Part shown: in pieces, positions 1-11,599 of the stretch
Numbering within the stretch: the stretch's first letter is position 1
Layout: each line of letters begins with the position of its first letter
Source of the DNA: Sedimentitalea sp042687825
GTDB lineage: Bacteria > Pseudomonadota > Alphaproteobacteria > Rhodobacterales > Rhodobacteraceae
Length of the DNA: 64,000 nt
NCBI RefSeq assembly: GCF_042687825.1
Contig: NZ_JBHUQE010000007.1
Coordinates: forward strand, 1 to 64,000
Reading direction: 5' to 3'
The notes under the pieces: generated by a model
What the model was told of the DNA's origin: nothing
The model's database searches: none
What the model saw: only the letters and a program-made list of their open reading frames with translations
Program-made: the position numbers and the translations under genes

Positions 1-19
1 AAGCTGATCTCTTCACGCG

Positions 20-742
20 CTAGAGCGTCGGATCCGAGGCGACCCGGATCGACCGGGTCAGATCACCCAGGCGCAGGATCTGCCGGCCGTTTCCGTCGAA
101 ATTCGCCGGCTCCAGCCAGCGGTCATAAGCCGCCCGCAAGCGCGGCCATTCCGAGTCGATGGCCGCGAACCAGGCGGTATCGCGGTTGCGGCCCTTGACG
201 ATCAAGGCCTGACGGAACACCCCCTCATAGCTCAGCCCCAGGCGCTGCGCGGCCCGCCGCGACGGCGCATTCAGGGCGTTGCATTTCCATTCATACCGGC
301 GATAGCCGGCCGCAAAGGCCCAGCCCGTCATCAGCGTCATCGCCTCGGTCGCGGCGCGCGTGCGCTGCAGCACCGGGGCGAAACTGATGTTCCCCACCTC
401 GATCGAACCCGCCTGGGGATTGATCCGCAAATAGCTGGCCATTCCGCCAAGCTGTCCGGACTGCAGATCGGTGATCGCATAGAACCGATGCGCCGGATCG
501 GCGACAGTATCCCGCACCCAGCGCGCGAATTCATCGGCGTCGGCAAATGGCCCGGCCCCCATGTAGTCCCACAGCGCGTCATGGCCGGCATAGGCCTGGA
601 ACAGCGCGCTGGCATGGGTCCTGGCATCCAGAGGCTGCAGCCGCGCATAGCGACCCTGCAGCACCGCGCCCGTGGGCGCCGGCGGCGGCACCCAGTTCTC
701 GACCGGCGGGCCGATGGGGCGATCTGAATTCACGGCATTCAT
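20..742 (-). CDS. GNAT family N-acetyltransferase (RimJ/RimL-like)
   Basis: Predicted acetyl-CoA-dependent N-acetyltransferase, cytoplasmic; acceptor unknown. The 240-residue product opens with a proline-rich tail (about residues 8-23). A GNAT fold follows: a beta-strand/helix start at 28-50, a central 'SIEVGNISFAP' strand near 113-123, and a 'SRRAAQRLGLSYEG' segment at 161-174 that resembles the acetyl-CoA-binding part of RimJ/RimL proteins that act on protein N-termini or small amines. The ATG at 742 is the only good start; the stop is TAG. It is separated by about 60 nt from the DUF1501 gene on the same strand, with no evident functional link. Family assignment is secure; the substrate cannot be read from the sequence. 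Confidence 0.88.
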   Translation of the reverse strand: MNAVNSDRPIGPPVENWVPPPAPTGAVLQGRYARLQPLDARTHASALFQAYAGHDALWDYMGAGPFADADEFARWVRDTVADPAHRFYAITDLQSGQLGGMASYLRINPQAGSIEVGNISFAPVLQRTRAATEAMTLMTGWAFAAGYRRYEWKCNALNAPSRRAAQRLGLSYEGVFRQALIVKGRNRDTAWFAAIDSEWPRLRAAYDRWLEPANFDGNGRQILRLGDLTRSIRVASDPTL

Positions 743-801
743 GCCGCCAGCCTAGGTCCCGCGCCCCGGAAAGGACAGCGCCTTTTCCGGCCCGGCGCGC
801 C

Positions 802-1974
802 TCAGGCCAGCAGGCCCGGATCGCGCCCCATGTCCAGCCCGGGGAATACCGTGCGTTCGAGTACCGGCCGGTCCAACCCGGCCAGCCCGCGCATCAGCCA
901 GGCCACCGGCGCGCGCACATCGCCGGTGGGCATCAGGTCGCGCCGGTCATACAGCGCCGCCTCGTCCAGCCCCGGCCAGTCGCCCAGCACCCGGCCGCCG
1001 CGGATCGCCCCACCCGCAAACAGCATCGCCCCTCCGGTGCCGTGATCGGTGCCGCCGGTGCCGTTCAGGCGCACGGTGCGCCCGAATTCGGTCATCGCGA
1101 CGATCGCGGTTTTCTGCCAGACCGCCGCGCCCAGGCCCCGCTGCAGGGTCAACAGCGTGTCCGCCAGGCGCTTGAGCGCCTGGTTCAGCCCCCGCTCCTG
1201 ACGACTATGGGTGTCCCAGCCATTGATCGAAAACGACGCCACGCGGGTTTCGCCGCGCAACTGGCGAGCGGCGAAATCGGCGATCTTGACATGCGCCCTG
1301 CCCTTGCGTGGCGCTGTTTCTTCCTCCTCGCCGGACAGCATCGCCGCCTCGCTCAGGGCGGCATGAAAGGCGGCATCCTCCTGCATCACCAGATCGGCCA
1401 GTTGCAATGTCGGCGGGCTCAGGGTCAGATCCGCCTCGGGCGACCAGTCGGCCACCGGTGCCGCACCGTCCAGCAGCTTCATCTCGCCGCGGCCGATGGC
1501 AAAGGCGGTGCGCGGCCGCACACCGGGCACCTGGGTCAGCATGCGATTGAGCCAGCCATCGCGCGCGCCCTGCAGGCTGGCGGTGCCCGCCTCGAGCAGA
1601 TCCTGCCCGTCGAAATGGCTGCGCTTGTCGCGATAGGGGGTCGAGACCGCGTGCACAAATCCCAGATCTCCGGCCGTCCATAGCGGCAGCAACGGGGCCA
1701 GCGCGGGGTGCAGCGCAAAAAAACCGTCCAGATCCGCGGCACCGTTTCGGGGGCCCGACCCGGCGCGCAGATGCGCGAATTCCGGCGCGCCCCAAGGCTG
1801 TACCACCGACAGACCGTCCATGCCGCCGCGCAGGATGATCACCACCAGCCGGCTGTCCCAGGGGGCCGCGGCAAAGCTGACCGGGGTCAGCAGCGGACCG
1901 GCCGCCGCGGAACAGCCGATCAGGGCGGATCGGGTCAGAAAGGCACGGCGCGACAGGGGCGGTGACATGGGCAT
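802..1974 (-). CDS. DUF1501 domain-containing exported protein
   Basis: Secreted protein of the DUF1501 family (alkaline-phosphatase/sulfatase-like fold, function not established). The 390-residue product begins with a twin-arginine signal ('SRRAFL' at residues 8-13, hydrophobic stretch to about residue 35), so it should be exported folded by the Tat system. The mature part has the family's 'VVIILRGGMDGLS' segment and a 'NGTGGTDHGTGG' segment near the C-terminus. I chose the ATG at 1974 because the open frame upstream to 2223 runs into the DUF1800 gene and lacks a signal peptide. It lies 10 nt after the DUF1800 stop; these two families are commonly adjacent and probably act together at or outside the inner membrane. 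A second ATG two codons in is equally possible. Confidence 0.88.
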   Translation of the reverse strand: MPMSPPLSRRAFLTRSALIGCSAAAGPLLTPVSFAAAPWDSRLVVIILRGGMDGLSVVQPWGAPEFAHLRAGSGPRNGAADLDGFFALHPALAPLLPLWTAGDLGFVHAVSTPYRDKRSHFDGQDLLEAGTASLQGARDGWLNRMLTQVPGVRPRTAFAIGRGEMKLLDGAAPVADWSPEADLTLSPPTLQLADLVMQEDAAFHAALSEAAMLSGEEEETAPRKGRAHVKIADFAARQLRGETRVASFSINGWDTHSRQERGLNQALKRLADTLLTLQRGLGAAVWQKTAIVAMTEFGRTVRLNGTGGTDHGTGGAMLFAGGAIRGGRVLGDWPGLDEAALYDRRDLMPTGDVRAPVAWLMRGLAGLDRPVLERTVFPGLDMGRDPGLLA

Positions 1975-1984
1975 CGGCAATCTC

Positions 1985-3361
1985 CTATCGGCGTTGAAAG
2001 GCGGGGGCCGCCAGCACCAGCCCGATCGCGTCGGGACGGCTTTCGGCGGCCTTGGCGGCGAATCGCACCGGGGCGGTTGCGCGCACGCCCAAAGCCGTCC
2101 GGACAAAGGCGCGCGGATCCGGCAGTTGCGGTTGCAGCATCTGCGGCGCGGCCACGGCCCAGCGCAACCGTGCCGAAACGCCCTGCGGCGTGATCCAGGC
2201 GCTGTCCGCCTCCGGCCAGCCATCCGGCCCGTTCGGTCGCAGCAAAGGCTGGCCCATCAGACGCAGGGGCCGCAACAGACCACGGCGCATCTGGCGCGGG
2301 GTCAGCGCCGCCATCCGCTCGGGCCGCAGCGCCAGGGCGCGACACGCGCTGGCAACGAAATCAAAGGGAGGTTTGACATTGCCGGGTGCGGCCGTCCACG
2401 CCGCCGGATGTTCCAGCAACGCGCCATAGACCGCCAACAGGTCGCCGCCGGTCTGCAAAAACCTGGCGGCAACGTGATCGACCAGCGCCGGGTCCGGCAG
2501 GTCCGAGACAAAATGCACCGCAAGTTTGCCGGCGATGTGGCGCGCGGTGGCCGGATGCGTGGCCAGGTCATGCAGCGCCGAAAGAACCGGCGCCAGCGCA
2601 CCCCGATCGCCGCCATATTGGCGGCCCAGCACCGTCTCGGCCCCCGGTTCGGCAAACCCGGCGCGGAACTTGAAACCCTGGCCATTGCGATAGCTGAGCC
2701 CGGTGAACAGTTCGGCCAATTGCCGCACATCGCCTTGCGTATACGGCCCGTTCACCCCCAGCGTGTGCAGTTCCAACACTTCGCGCGCCAGGTTCTCGTT
2801 CAGCCCGCCCAGCCGTTTGGCGCGGGCCGCCGCCGGGCTGTTGGGTCCGACCGAACGCGCCTGGTCGAGATAGTGCAACATCAGCGGATGGGTGGTGGCC
2901 GCGACCAGCAGATCGGCAAATCGGCCCGTCAGGTTGGGTCGAATCGCTTCTTCGATATAGGGGAACCCCGCCGCCGCCGTCAGCATGGTCTTGCCCCGGG
3001 CGGTAAAATGGTCGGCCCAGAACAGGGTCAGACGTTCGCGCAGCGGCGTCTCGCTGTGGCTCCAGCGTAGCAGGTTGGCGGCAAACCAGCGCATCCGTTC
3101 GCCCGCCAGCGCCTTGCCGATCTCGACGATCTGCCGCCGCGCGGCATCCTGCGTGCCGGTCTTGCGGCCGCGCGTTCGAATCCGGTCTGCGGTGGCCAGA
3201 TGCCAGGCATAGTCCGCAAAAAGCGGAACGGCAAAGCGCTGCGCCATGGCGTCCGGCCGGCGCAGCCCGTCCAGCATGTCGGCGCCGGATCGCGGCGGCG
3301 GCAGATGCGGCGACAACCCGCAGCCGAAACGGATATCGGCCAGTTCACCGTAAAAGGGCAA
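1985..3361 (-). CDS. DUF1800 domain-containing protein
   Basis: DUF1800-family protein of 458 residues, first gene of a two-gene unit with DUF1501. Visible family features are 'RERLTLFWADHFTARG' (about residues 108-123), 'ENLAREVLELHTLGVNGPYT' (about 198-217) and the following 'AELFTGLSY'. Members are usually encoded beside DUF1501 and have been linked to extracellular or envelope functions, but no enzymatic activity is established. No clear signal peptide is visible at the chosen start. The gene diverges from the restriction-modification pair; its start codon lies about 215 nt from the methyltransferase start, so the shared region 3362-3575 must hold both promoters. Confidence 0.87.
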   Translation of the reverse strand: MPFYGELADIRFGCGLSPHLPPPRSGADMLDGLRRPDAMAQRFAVPLFADYAWHLATADRIRTRGRKTGTQDAARRQIVEIGKALAGERMRWFAANLLRWSHSETPLRERLTLFWADHFTARGKTMLTAAAGFPYIEEAIRPNLTGRFADLLVAATTHPLMLHYLDQARSVGPNSPAAARAKRLGGLNENLAREVLELHTLGVNGPYTQGDVRQLAELFTGLSYRNGQGFKFRAGFAEPGAETVLGRQYGGDRGALAPVLSALHDLATHPATARHIAGKLAVHFVSDLPDPALVDHVAARFLQTGGDLLAVYGALLEHPAAWTAAPGNVKPPFDFVASACRALALRPERMAALTPRQMRRGLLRPLRLMGQPLLRPNGPDGWPEADSAWITPQGVSARLRWAVAAPQMLQPQLPDPRAFVRTALGVRATAPVRFAAKAAESRPDAIGLVLAAPAFQRR

Positions 3362-3575
3362 TTTGCGAAAACCTGTCTTGGGTCAGTCCCGCCCCAGATA
3401 TAGCACCGCTGCGCGACGATTTCATCACCCTGTTGGCACCGCCGATCACAGACCCGCATCCGAACCCGGGCAGTCCGATGATGGCATTCTCACCCCCGTC
3501 ACGCCGGATCAGCAATTGCGAAAGATTTTTTGTTCTACTATTGTTCTGATGACAGCAGAGGAAAGTTCTAGCTAT

Positions 3576-4217
3576 ATGTTGGATATGACCGAGACGCCTT
3601 CGCAAAATCTGTCCAAATTCCTGGGTTCCGACCGGTTCGCAACCGTCATGGCGGACCCACCGTGGCGGTTCACCAACCGCACCGGCAAGGTCGCACCGGA
3701 ACACAAGCGCCTGGCGCGCTATCCGACGATGACGCTGGACGACATCTGCAACCTGCCCGTGTCCGATCATCTGGAGGATCGCGCGCACTGCTATATGTGG
3801 GTGCCCAATGCGCTGCTGCCGGACGGGCTGCGGGTGCTGGACGCCTGGGGCTTTCAATACAAATCCAACATCATCTGGCACAAGGTGCGCAAGGATGGCG
3901 GCAGCGACGGGCGCGGCGTCGGTTTCTATTTCCGCAACGTGACCGAGATTCTGCTGTTCGGCACCCGTGGCAAGAATGCCCGCACCCTGCCCCCCGGGCG
4001 GCGGCAGGTGAACATGATGCAGACCCGCAAGCGCGAGCATTCGCGCAAACCCGACGAACAATACGACCTGATCGAAAGCTGTTCGTGGGGGCCCTATCTG
4101 GAGCTGTTCGGCCGCGGCGTGCGTCAGGGCTGGACCGTCTGGGGCAACCAGGCGGATGCCGATTACAAGCCCGACTGGAAGACCTACAGCTATAATTCCT
4201 CGGTCGCGGCGGAGTAG
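3576..4217 (+). CDS. MT-A70 family DNA adenine methyltransferase (R-M modification subunit)
   Basis: Predicted SAM-dependent N6-adenine DNA methyltransferase of the MT-A70 (MunI-like) class, the protective half of a type II restriction-modification pair. The 213-residue product has the catalytic 'DPPW' motif at 27-30, 'YMWVPNALL' at 73-81, and the family's 'REHSRKPDEQYDLIE' segment at 153-167. A purine-rich AGAGGAAAG (3557-3565) lies upstream of the ATG at 3576, which I prefer; ATGs at 3549 and 3585 are alternatives, and upstream codons to 3363 look non-coding. The stop at 4217 lies 25 nt before the endonuclease start. No separate controller gene is visible. Base composition matches the neighbouring chromosome, so recent acquisition is not evident. 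The target sequence is not readable from the protein. Confidence 0.88.
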   Translation: MLDMTETPSQNLSKFLGSDRFATVMADPPWRFTNRTGKVAPEHKRLARYPTMTLDDICNLPVSDHLEDRAHCYMWVPNALLPDGLRVLDAWGFQYKSNIIWHKVRKDGGSDGRGVGFYFRNVTEILLFGTRGKNARTLPPGRRQVNMMQTRKREHSRKPDEQYDLIESCSWGPYLELFGRGVRQGWTVWGNQADADYKPDWKTYSYNSSVAAE

Positions 4218-4242
4218 CGCGCTGAACCGCCGCCTCGCAGAC

Positions 4243-4980
4243 ATGGTGTTTGACACCTGCGACGTCGCCGATCTGTTCGGCCCCGACCTGGCCGGTCGCT
4301 ACAGCGTCACCAGCTATCGCAGCGCCGCGACCATTCTGGAACGGCGGGCGCCGCAGGAACTGGCGATGATCCGCGACGTATTGCGCGAGTTTCGCATATC
4401 CCAGCGGGAAATCCGCATGCCCGGCGGCAACGAGATGGCGGCGACGCGGCGGTTCGGGCATCTGGCCGAGACGGCGGGGTTTCACACCCAGGTGCGGATC
4501 GAAGCCGATCTGACCGTGCGCCTGCGGGCCGGCAAGGGCGATGCCGCGCCGGTCATCGACAGTATCCTGCGCGAGGATTACATCCACAACCATCTGGTCG
4601 ATTTCTGGCGCGGGCGGGTGGCGTTCGACTATGAATGGAACTCCAAGGACCAGACCTATGACCGCGACCTTTATGCGTTTCGCTCGTTTTTCGAGGCCGG
4701 CGTGATCGATGTCGGGGTGATCGTGACCCGGGAATTGTCCAACGCCTATTTCAAGTCGCTGGGCCCGGCCCTGGACAAGCAGGGGCGGGAAACCGGCAAG
4801 TCAGTGGCCGCCAAGTTCGGTGCCAGCACCACCGGCACGCACAAGCTGATCAGCCGCATCGGCGCCGGGCGCTCGGGCGGCTGCCCGGTACTGGCGGTCG
4901 GCATTCTGCCGGGCAATATCACCACGGATGATCCACCCCGTGCCGGGGCCGGAACCGACAGCCCGCGGCTGGACCTCTAG
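4243..4980 (+). CDS. BglII/BstYI-family type II restriction endonuclease
   Basis: Predicted type II restriction endonuclease of the BglII/BstYI family; known members cut AGATCT or RGATCY. The 245-residue product contains the conserved block 'AFDYEWNSKDQTYDRDL' (about 127-143) followed by 'AFRSFFEAGVIDVGVIVTR' (145-163), typical of this family. E131, with N133 where other members have Q, and one of the acidic residues D120 or D129 are the likely metal-binding residues (inferred). It directly follows the MT-A70 methyltransferase. The ATG at 4243 has no clear ribosome-binding site; an in-frame ATG at 4156 would overlap the methyltransferase by 62 nt, and the residues it adds look like a shadow frame. 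Length is close to family members (about 200-225 residues) plus a short tail. Confidence 0.85.
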   Translation: MVFDTCDVADLFGPDLAGRYSVTSYRSAATILERRAPQELAMIRDVLREFRISQREIRMPGGNEMAATRRFGHLAETAGFHTQVRIEADLTVRLRAGKGDAAPVIDSILREDYIHNHLVDFWRGRVAFDYEWNSKDQTYDRDLYAFRSFFEAGVIDVGVIVTRELSNAYFKSLGPALDKQGRETGKSVAAKFGASTTGTHKLISRIGAGRSGGCPVLAVGILPGNITTDDPPRAGAGTDSPRLDL

Positions 4981-5013
4981 CGTTGGCGCTGCCGGTCGAG
5001 ACGCCGGGCCGGA

Positions 5014-6792
5014 TCAGTCCGCTTGCGGGATCACCCGCAGACTCAGCTCCATCAGCTGATCGCTGGTGGGATCGCCGGGGGCCGCCATCATCAGGTCTTC
5101 GGCGCGCTGGTTCATCGGGAACATGATGACCTCGCGGATATTGGCGGTATCCGCCAGCAGCATGACGATACGGTCGATGCCGGCGGCGCAGCCGCCATGC
5201 GGCGGTGCGCCGTACTGGAACGCGTTGACCATGCCGCCAAAACGCTTGCGCACCTCGTCGGCACCATAGCCGGCGATCTCGAACGCCTTGAACATGATCT
5301 CGGGCTTGTGGTTGCGGATCGCGCCGGACAGGATTTCATAGCCGTTGCAGCTGAGATCGTACTGATAGCCCAGCACCTGCAGCGGGTCGCCTTCCAGCGC
5401 CGCCATACCACCCTGCGGCATCGAGAACGGGTTGTGTTCAAAGTCGATCTTGCCGGTCTCGTCATCCTGCTCGAAGATCGGGAAATCGACGATCCAGGCA
5501 AAGGCGAACCGGTCCTGCTCGGTCAGGCCCAGTTCCTGGCCGATCACGTCGCGCGCCTTGCCGGCCACGCGCTCGAAACTCTTGGGTTTGCCGCCCAGAA
5601 AGAAGGCCGCGTCGCCGACACCCAGCCCCAGCTGCTGACGGATCGCCTCGGTGCGCTCGGGGCCGATATTCTTGGCCAGCGGTCCGGCGGCTTCGAGCCC
5701 GTTGCCCTGGTCGCGCCAAAAGATATAGCCCATGCCGGGCAGCCCTTCGGATTGCGCGAACTTGTTCATCCGGTCGCAGAATTTGCGGCTGCCGCCGCCC
5801 TGGGCCGGAATCGCGCGAATTTCGGTGCCGTCCTGTTCCAGCAGTTTAGCGAAAATCGCGAAACCCGAGCCGCGGAAATGCTCGGAACAATCCTGCATCT
5901 TGATCGGATTGCGCAGGTCGGGCTTGTCGGTGCCATACCACAGGGCGGCGTCGCGATAGCTGATCTGCGGCCAGATCTGATCGACCTTGGCGCCCCGCCC
6001 GAATTCCTCGAACACGCCCCGGATCACCGGCTGGATCGTGTCGAACACGTCCTGCTGGGTGGCAAAGGACATTTCCATGTCCAGCTGGTAAAAGTCGGTG
6101 GGGCTGCGGTCGGCGCGCGGGTCTTCATCGCGGAAACAGGGCGCGATCTGGAAATACCTGTCAAAACCGCTGACCATGATCAGCTGTTTGAACTGCTGCG
6201 GCGCCTGGGGCAGCGCATAGAACTTGCCCGGATGCAGACGGGACGGCACCAGGAAATCGCGCGCGCCCTCGGGGCTGGATGCGGTGATGATCGGGGTCTG
6301 GTATTCGCGGAACTTCTGGTTCCACATGCGCCGGCGCATGCTGGCCACCACGTCGCTGCGCAGCGCCATATTGCGCTGCATCGCCTCGCGCCGCAGGTCC
6401 AGATAGCGATAGCGCAGGCGGGTTTCCTCGGGATATTCCTGTTCGCCGAACACCATCAGCGGCAGTTCCTCGGCCGCCCCCAGCACTTCGAGATCGCGCA
6501 CATAGACCTCGATCTCGCCGGTCGGCAGCTTGGGGTTCACCAGCTGCGGATCGCGCGCCTTGACGGTGCCGTCGATGCGGATGCACCATTCGCTGCGCAC
6601 TTTTTCCAACTCGGCAAAGGCGGCGCTGTCGCCGTCGCACAACACTTGTGTCATGCCATAGTGATCGCGCAGGTCGATGAACAGGACCCCGCCGTGATCG
6701 CGCACCCGATGCACCCAGCCGGACAGGCGAACGGTATCGCCGACATTGGCGGCGGTCAGGTCGGCGCAGGTATGGCTGCGATAGGCATGCAT
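5014..6792 (-). CDS. aspS: Aspartate--tRNA ligase
   Basis: Class II aminoacyl-tRNA synthetase that charges tRNA-Asp in the cytoplasm. In many alphaproteobacteria this enzyme is non-discriminating and also charges tRNA-Asn; whether that holds here is not visible. The 592-residue length fits the bacterial type. An N-terminal OB-fold anticodon-binding domain spans about 1-110 ('VRLSGWVHRVRDHGGVLFID' at 21-40). Class II motif 2 is 'FRDEDPRADR' (220-229), the bacterial GAD insertion lies around 290-420, and motif 3 is 'GIDRIVMLL' (538-546). The start ATG at 6792 is conventional. It is transcribed alone, divergently from carB, and convergent with the endonuclease gene with only 33 nt between stops. 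Confidence 0.97.
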   Translation of the reverse strand: MHAYRSHTCADLTAANVGDTVRLSGWVHRVRDHGGVLFIDLRDHYGMTQVLCDGDSAAFAELEKVRSEWCIRIDGTVKARDPQLVNPKLPTGEIEVYVRDLEVLGAAEELPLMVFGEQEYPEETRLRYRYLDLRREAMQRNMALRSDVVASMRRRMWNQKFREYQTPIITASSPEGARDFLVPSRLHPGKFYALPQAPQQFKQLIMVSGFDRYFQIAPCFRDEDPRADRSPTDFYQLDMEMSFATQQDVFDTIQPVIRGVFEEFGRGAKVDQIWPQISYRDAALWYGTDKPDLRNPIKMQDCSEHFRGSGFAIFAKLLEQDGTEIRAIPAQGGGSRKFCDRMNKFAQSEGLPGMGYIFWRDQGNGLEAAGPLAKNIGPERTEAIRQQLGLGVGDAAFFLGGKPKSFERVAGKARDVIGQELGLTEQDRFAFAWIVDFPIFEQDDETGKIDFEHNPFSMPQGGMAALEGDPLQVLGYQYDLSCNGYEILSGAIRNHKPEIMFKAFEIAGYGADEVRKRFGGMVNAFQYGAPPHGGCAAGIDRIVMLLADTANIREVIMFPMNQRAEDLMMAAPGDPTSDQLMELSLRVIPQAD

Positions 6793-7176
6793 GGATCGGA
6801 TCCCTTCGGGCGTTGAAACGTCGCGCCGATACAGCGTGCTTGGGCTGGGAAGTCAACCCAAAGCGCGGCGTACAAAGGGCCGAGGCCCGACGGCCGGGTC
6901 ACCCTGCGCCCTGCCGGACACAACGCTGACAGGCCCGTTCTTTGGTCCGGACCGATCGGGTCACCCCGCCAGCTGCGGAAATCGCCCTTGCCGGCTTTGC
7001 GAACAAACCGCGAATGCACCGGGTTTCGTATCCCGGACGGCGATAATTCGGGTCGCGGCCACACAGCGGCCCAAGATGATCCGAACCCCCTTGCACCCGC
7101 GCGGACCATGCCTATAACGCAGGACAATTTGGGCGCATTGGGGGCGCCTGACTCGCATATCACAAGGGGCCGCGCC
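6793..7176. other. aspS-carB divergent intergenic region
   Basis: This 384-nt gap between the divergent aspS and carB starts contains no gene that I can support. The carB side holds a promoter-like pair listed separately (7091-7118). Short frames read across the region in both directions but lack ribosome-binding sites and family similarity. I found no tRNA, riboswitch-like core or strong terminator. Confidence 0.6.
7091..7118 (+). promoter_or_regulatory. Putative sigma-70-type promoter of carB
   Basis: TTGCAC (7091-7096) and TATAAC (7113-7118) are separated by 16 nt and resemble -35 and -10 elements. Transcription would begin near 7125, leaving a leader of about 50 nt before the carB ATG at 7177. 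This is a match by eye in a high-G+C region where such pairs are rare. Confidence 0.5.
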
Positions 7177-10509
<3,333 letters not shown>

Positions 10510-11229
10510 ATGGACGAAACGGAGAAGCGAGCGCTGCAATTGTTGTATGCGCTCGAACCCGGCTCATGGTGCTACGAACCGGACGGAAACTGCCCACCGG
10601 ATTTCGCTTTGAATGGCAAGGTCGCGGTCGAGGTTACGCGGCTGAACAAGGCAATCGAAATAGACCGAAAACAGATAAATCTGGACAGCGATATACGCAG
10701 CATTTGCGATAGTTTCACTGGACAGCTCAAAAGGTTCGACAGCAAGAACAATACCACCACGTGGTTTGTTAGATTTAGCCTGAAACGGCCAATTGACTGG
10801 CGACAAGTTCGAACCGATCTGCGCCAATTCCTGAAACAGGTATTTCACGAGGAGAACATCCCAGCGGAGCCTGTCCGCATCTCGTCAGGCTTCTGCCTCC
10901 ACTTTTATCAGGCGAGTTTTGAGCCAGATATTCGGTATCGGTTTGCCGGCTATTTAGACAGAAACAATACCGGATGGGTGATCCCCACATTGGCGGATAA
11001 CATTCGCCGAATATCCAGTCGTAAGTTTGATTTGACGCAACCTTTTCGCGATACATACTCCAGTTGGTGGCTCGTCCTAGAGAACCATATCTCTTTTTCT
11101 CTAGCAGGGCCGATCGAGTTGAACGAGCTCTTAGACGCACTCCCAATTATTCGCGGATGGCATCGCATCTTGATCTTTGATCCGCGACATCCAACAAAAT
11201 TCGCTGAAATCCCAAGTAGAGAAAGTTGA
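10510..11229 (+). CDS. Orphan hypothetical protein, low G+C, possible nuclease-like motif
   Basis: I do not recognise this 239-residue protein. It starts on the base after the carB stop (TAG|ATG), so it is probably read by carry-over from carB. Its composition differs from its neighbours: by count, 10681-10740 is 29/60 G+C and 11041-11100 is 27/60, against roughly two-thirds around it, which suggests horizontal acquisition. The segment 'PPDFALNGKVAVEVTRLNK' (29-47) has the D...ExT spacing seen in some PD-(D/E)xK nuclease-fold proteins; this is only suggestive. The rest is mixed alpha/beta with many aromatic residues, and there is no signal peptide or membrane segment. A defence or mobile-element role is a guess. 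Confidence 0.75.
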   Translation: MDETEKRALQLLYALEPGSWCYEPDGNCPPDFALNGKVAVEVTRLNKAIEIDRKQINLDSDIRSICDSFTGQLKRFDSKNNTTTWFVRFSLKRPIDWRQVRTDLRQFLKQVFHEENIPAEPVRISSGFCLHFYQASFEPDIRYRFAGYLDRNNTGWVIPTLADNIRRISSRKFDLTQPFRDTYSSWWLVLENHISFSLAGPIELNELLDALPIIRGWHRILIFDPRHPTKFAEIPSRES

Positions 11230-11341
11230 TATTGGCGACTGCCCAGACGTGATGCATCATCCACTTTCTTTTCTCCGGCCAAGCCTTGTATGTCAATAAA
11301 TTGACCTTCCAAAAAATTTTCATTCCGGTCATGCTGGCCCC

Positions 11342-11590
11342 ATGCTGGAAAAACACACCATCGCCCTGTCCGACATCCGGGTCCCGGCCAAGCGCGCGCG
11401 GACGCTGCAGGCGGACAAGGTGCAGGCGATTGCCGAGGACATGATCGACAACGGTCAGACCACGCCGATCCGGGTCCGGGCCGAGGGCAAGGGATTCATT
11501 CTGGTCGAGGGGCTGCACCGGCTGGAGGCGTTGCGCGCACTGGGCGAGACCACGGTCGTGGCCTTTCTGGTCCGCGCGCAGCTGCACTGA
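11342..11590 (+). CDS. ParB/Srx N-terminal domain mini-protein
   Basis: An 82-residue protein that is almost only a ParB/sulfiredoxin N-terminal domain. It has 'SDIRVP' (10-15), a 'DKVQAIAEDMIDNGQTTPIRV' region starting at residue 25, and 'LVEGLHRLEALRALGE' (54-69), matching the ParB GEHRYxA-type box in which ParB proteins bind CTP. There is no helix-turn-helix or dimerisation domain, so it cannot act as a normal centromere-binding ParB; similar stand-alone domains occur as DNA-associated or nucleotide-binding proteins. No clear ribosome-binding site precedes the ATG at 11342. It lies 112 nt after the orphan gene and converges with matB, 9 nt apart. Confidence 0.8.
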   Translation: MLEKHTIALSDIRVPAKRARTLQADKVQAIAEDMIDNGQTTPIRVRAEGKGFILVEGLHRLEALRALGETTVVAFLVRAQLH

Positions 11591-11599
11591 CGGCCCGGT

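Noticed and set aside
3174..3185. GTTCGAATCCGG-like sequence resembling a tRNA T-loop
   Set aside because: It lies inside the DUF1800 coding frame and no acceptor, D or anticodon arms can be paired around it.
5023..6816. Long open frame antisense to aspS
   Set aside because: Shadow of aspS with no ribosome-binding site or recognisable domain.
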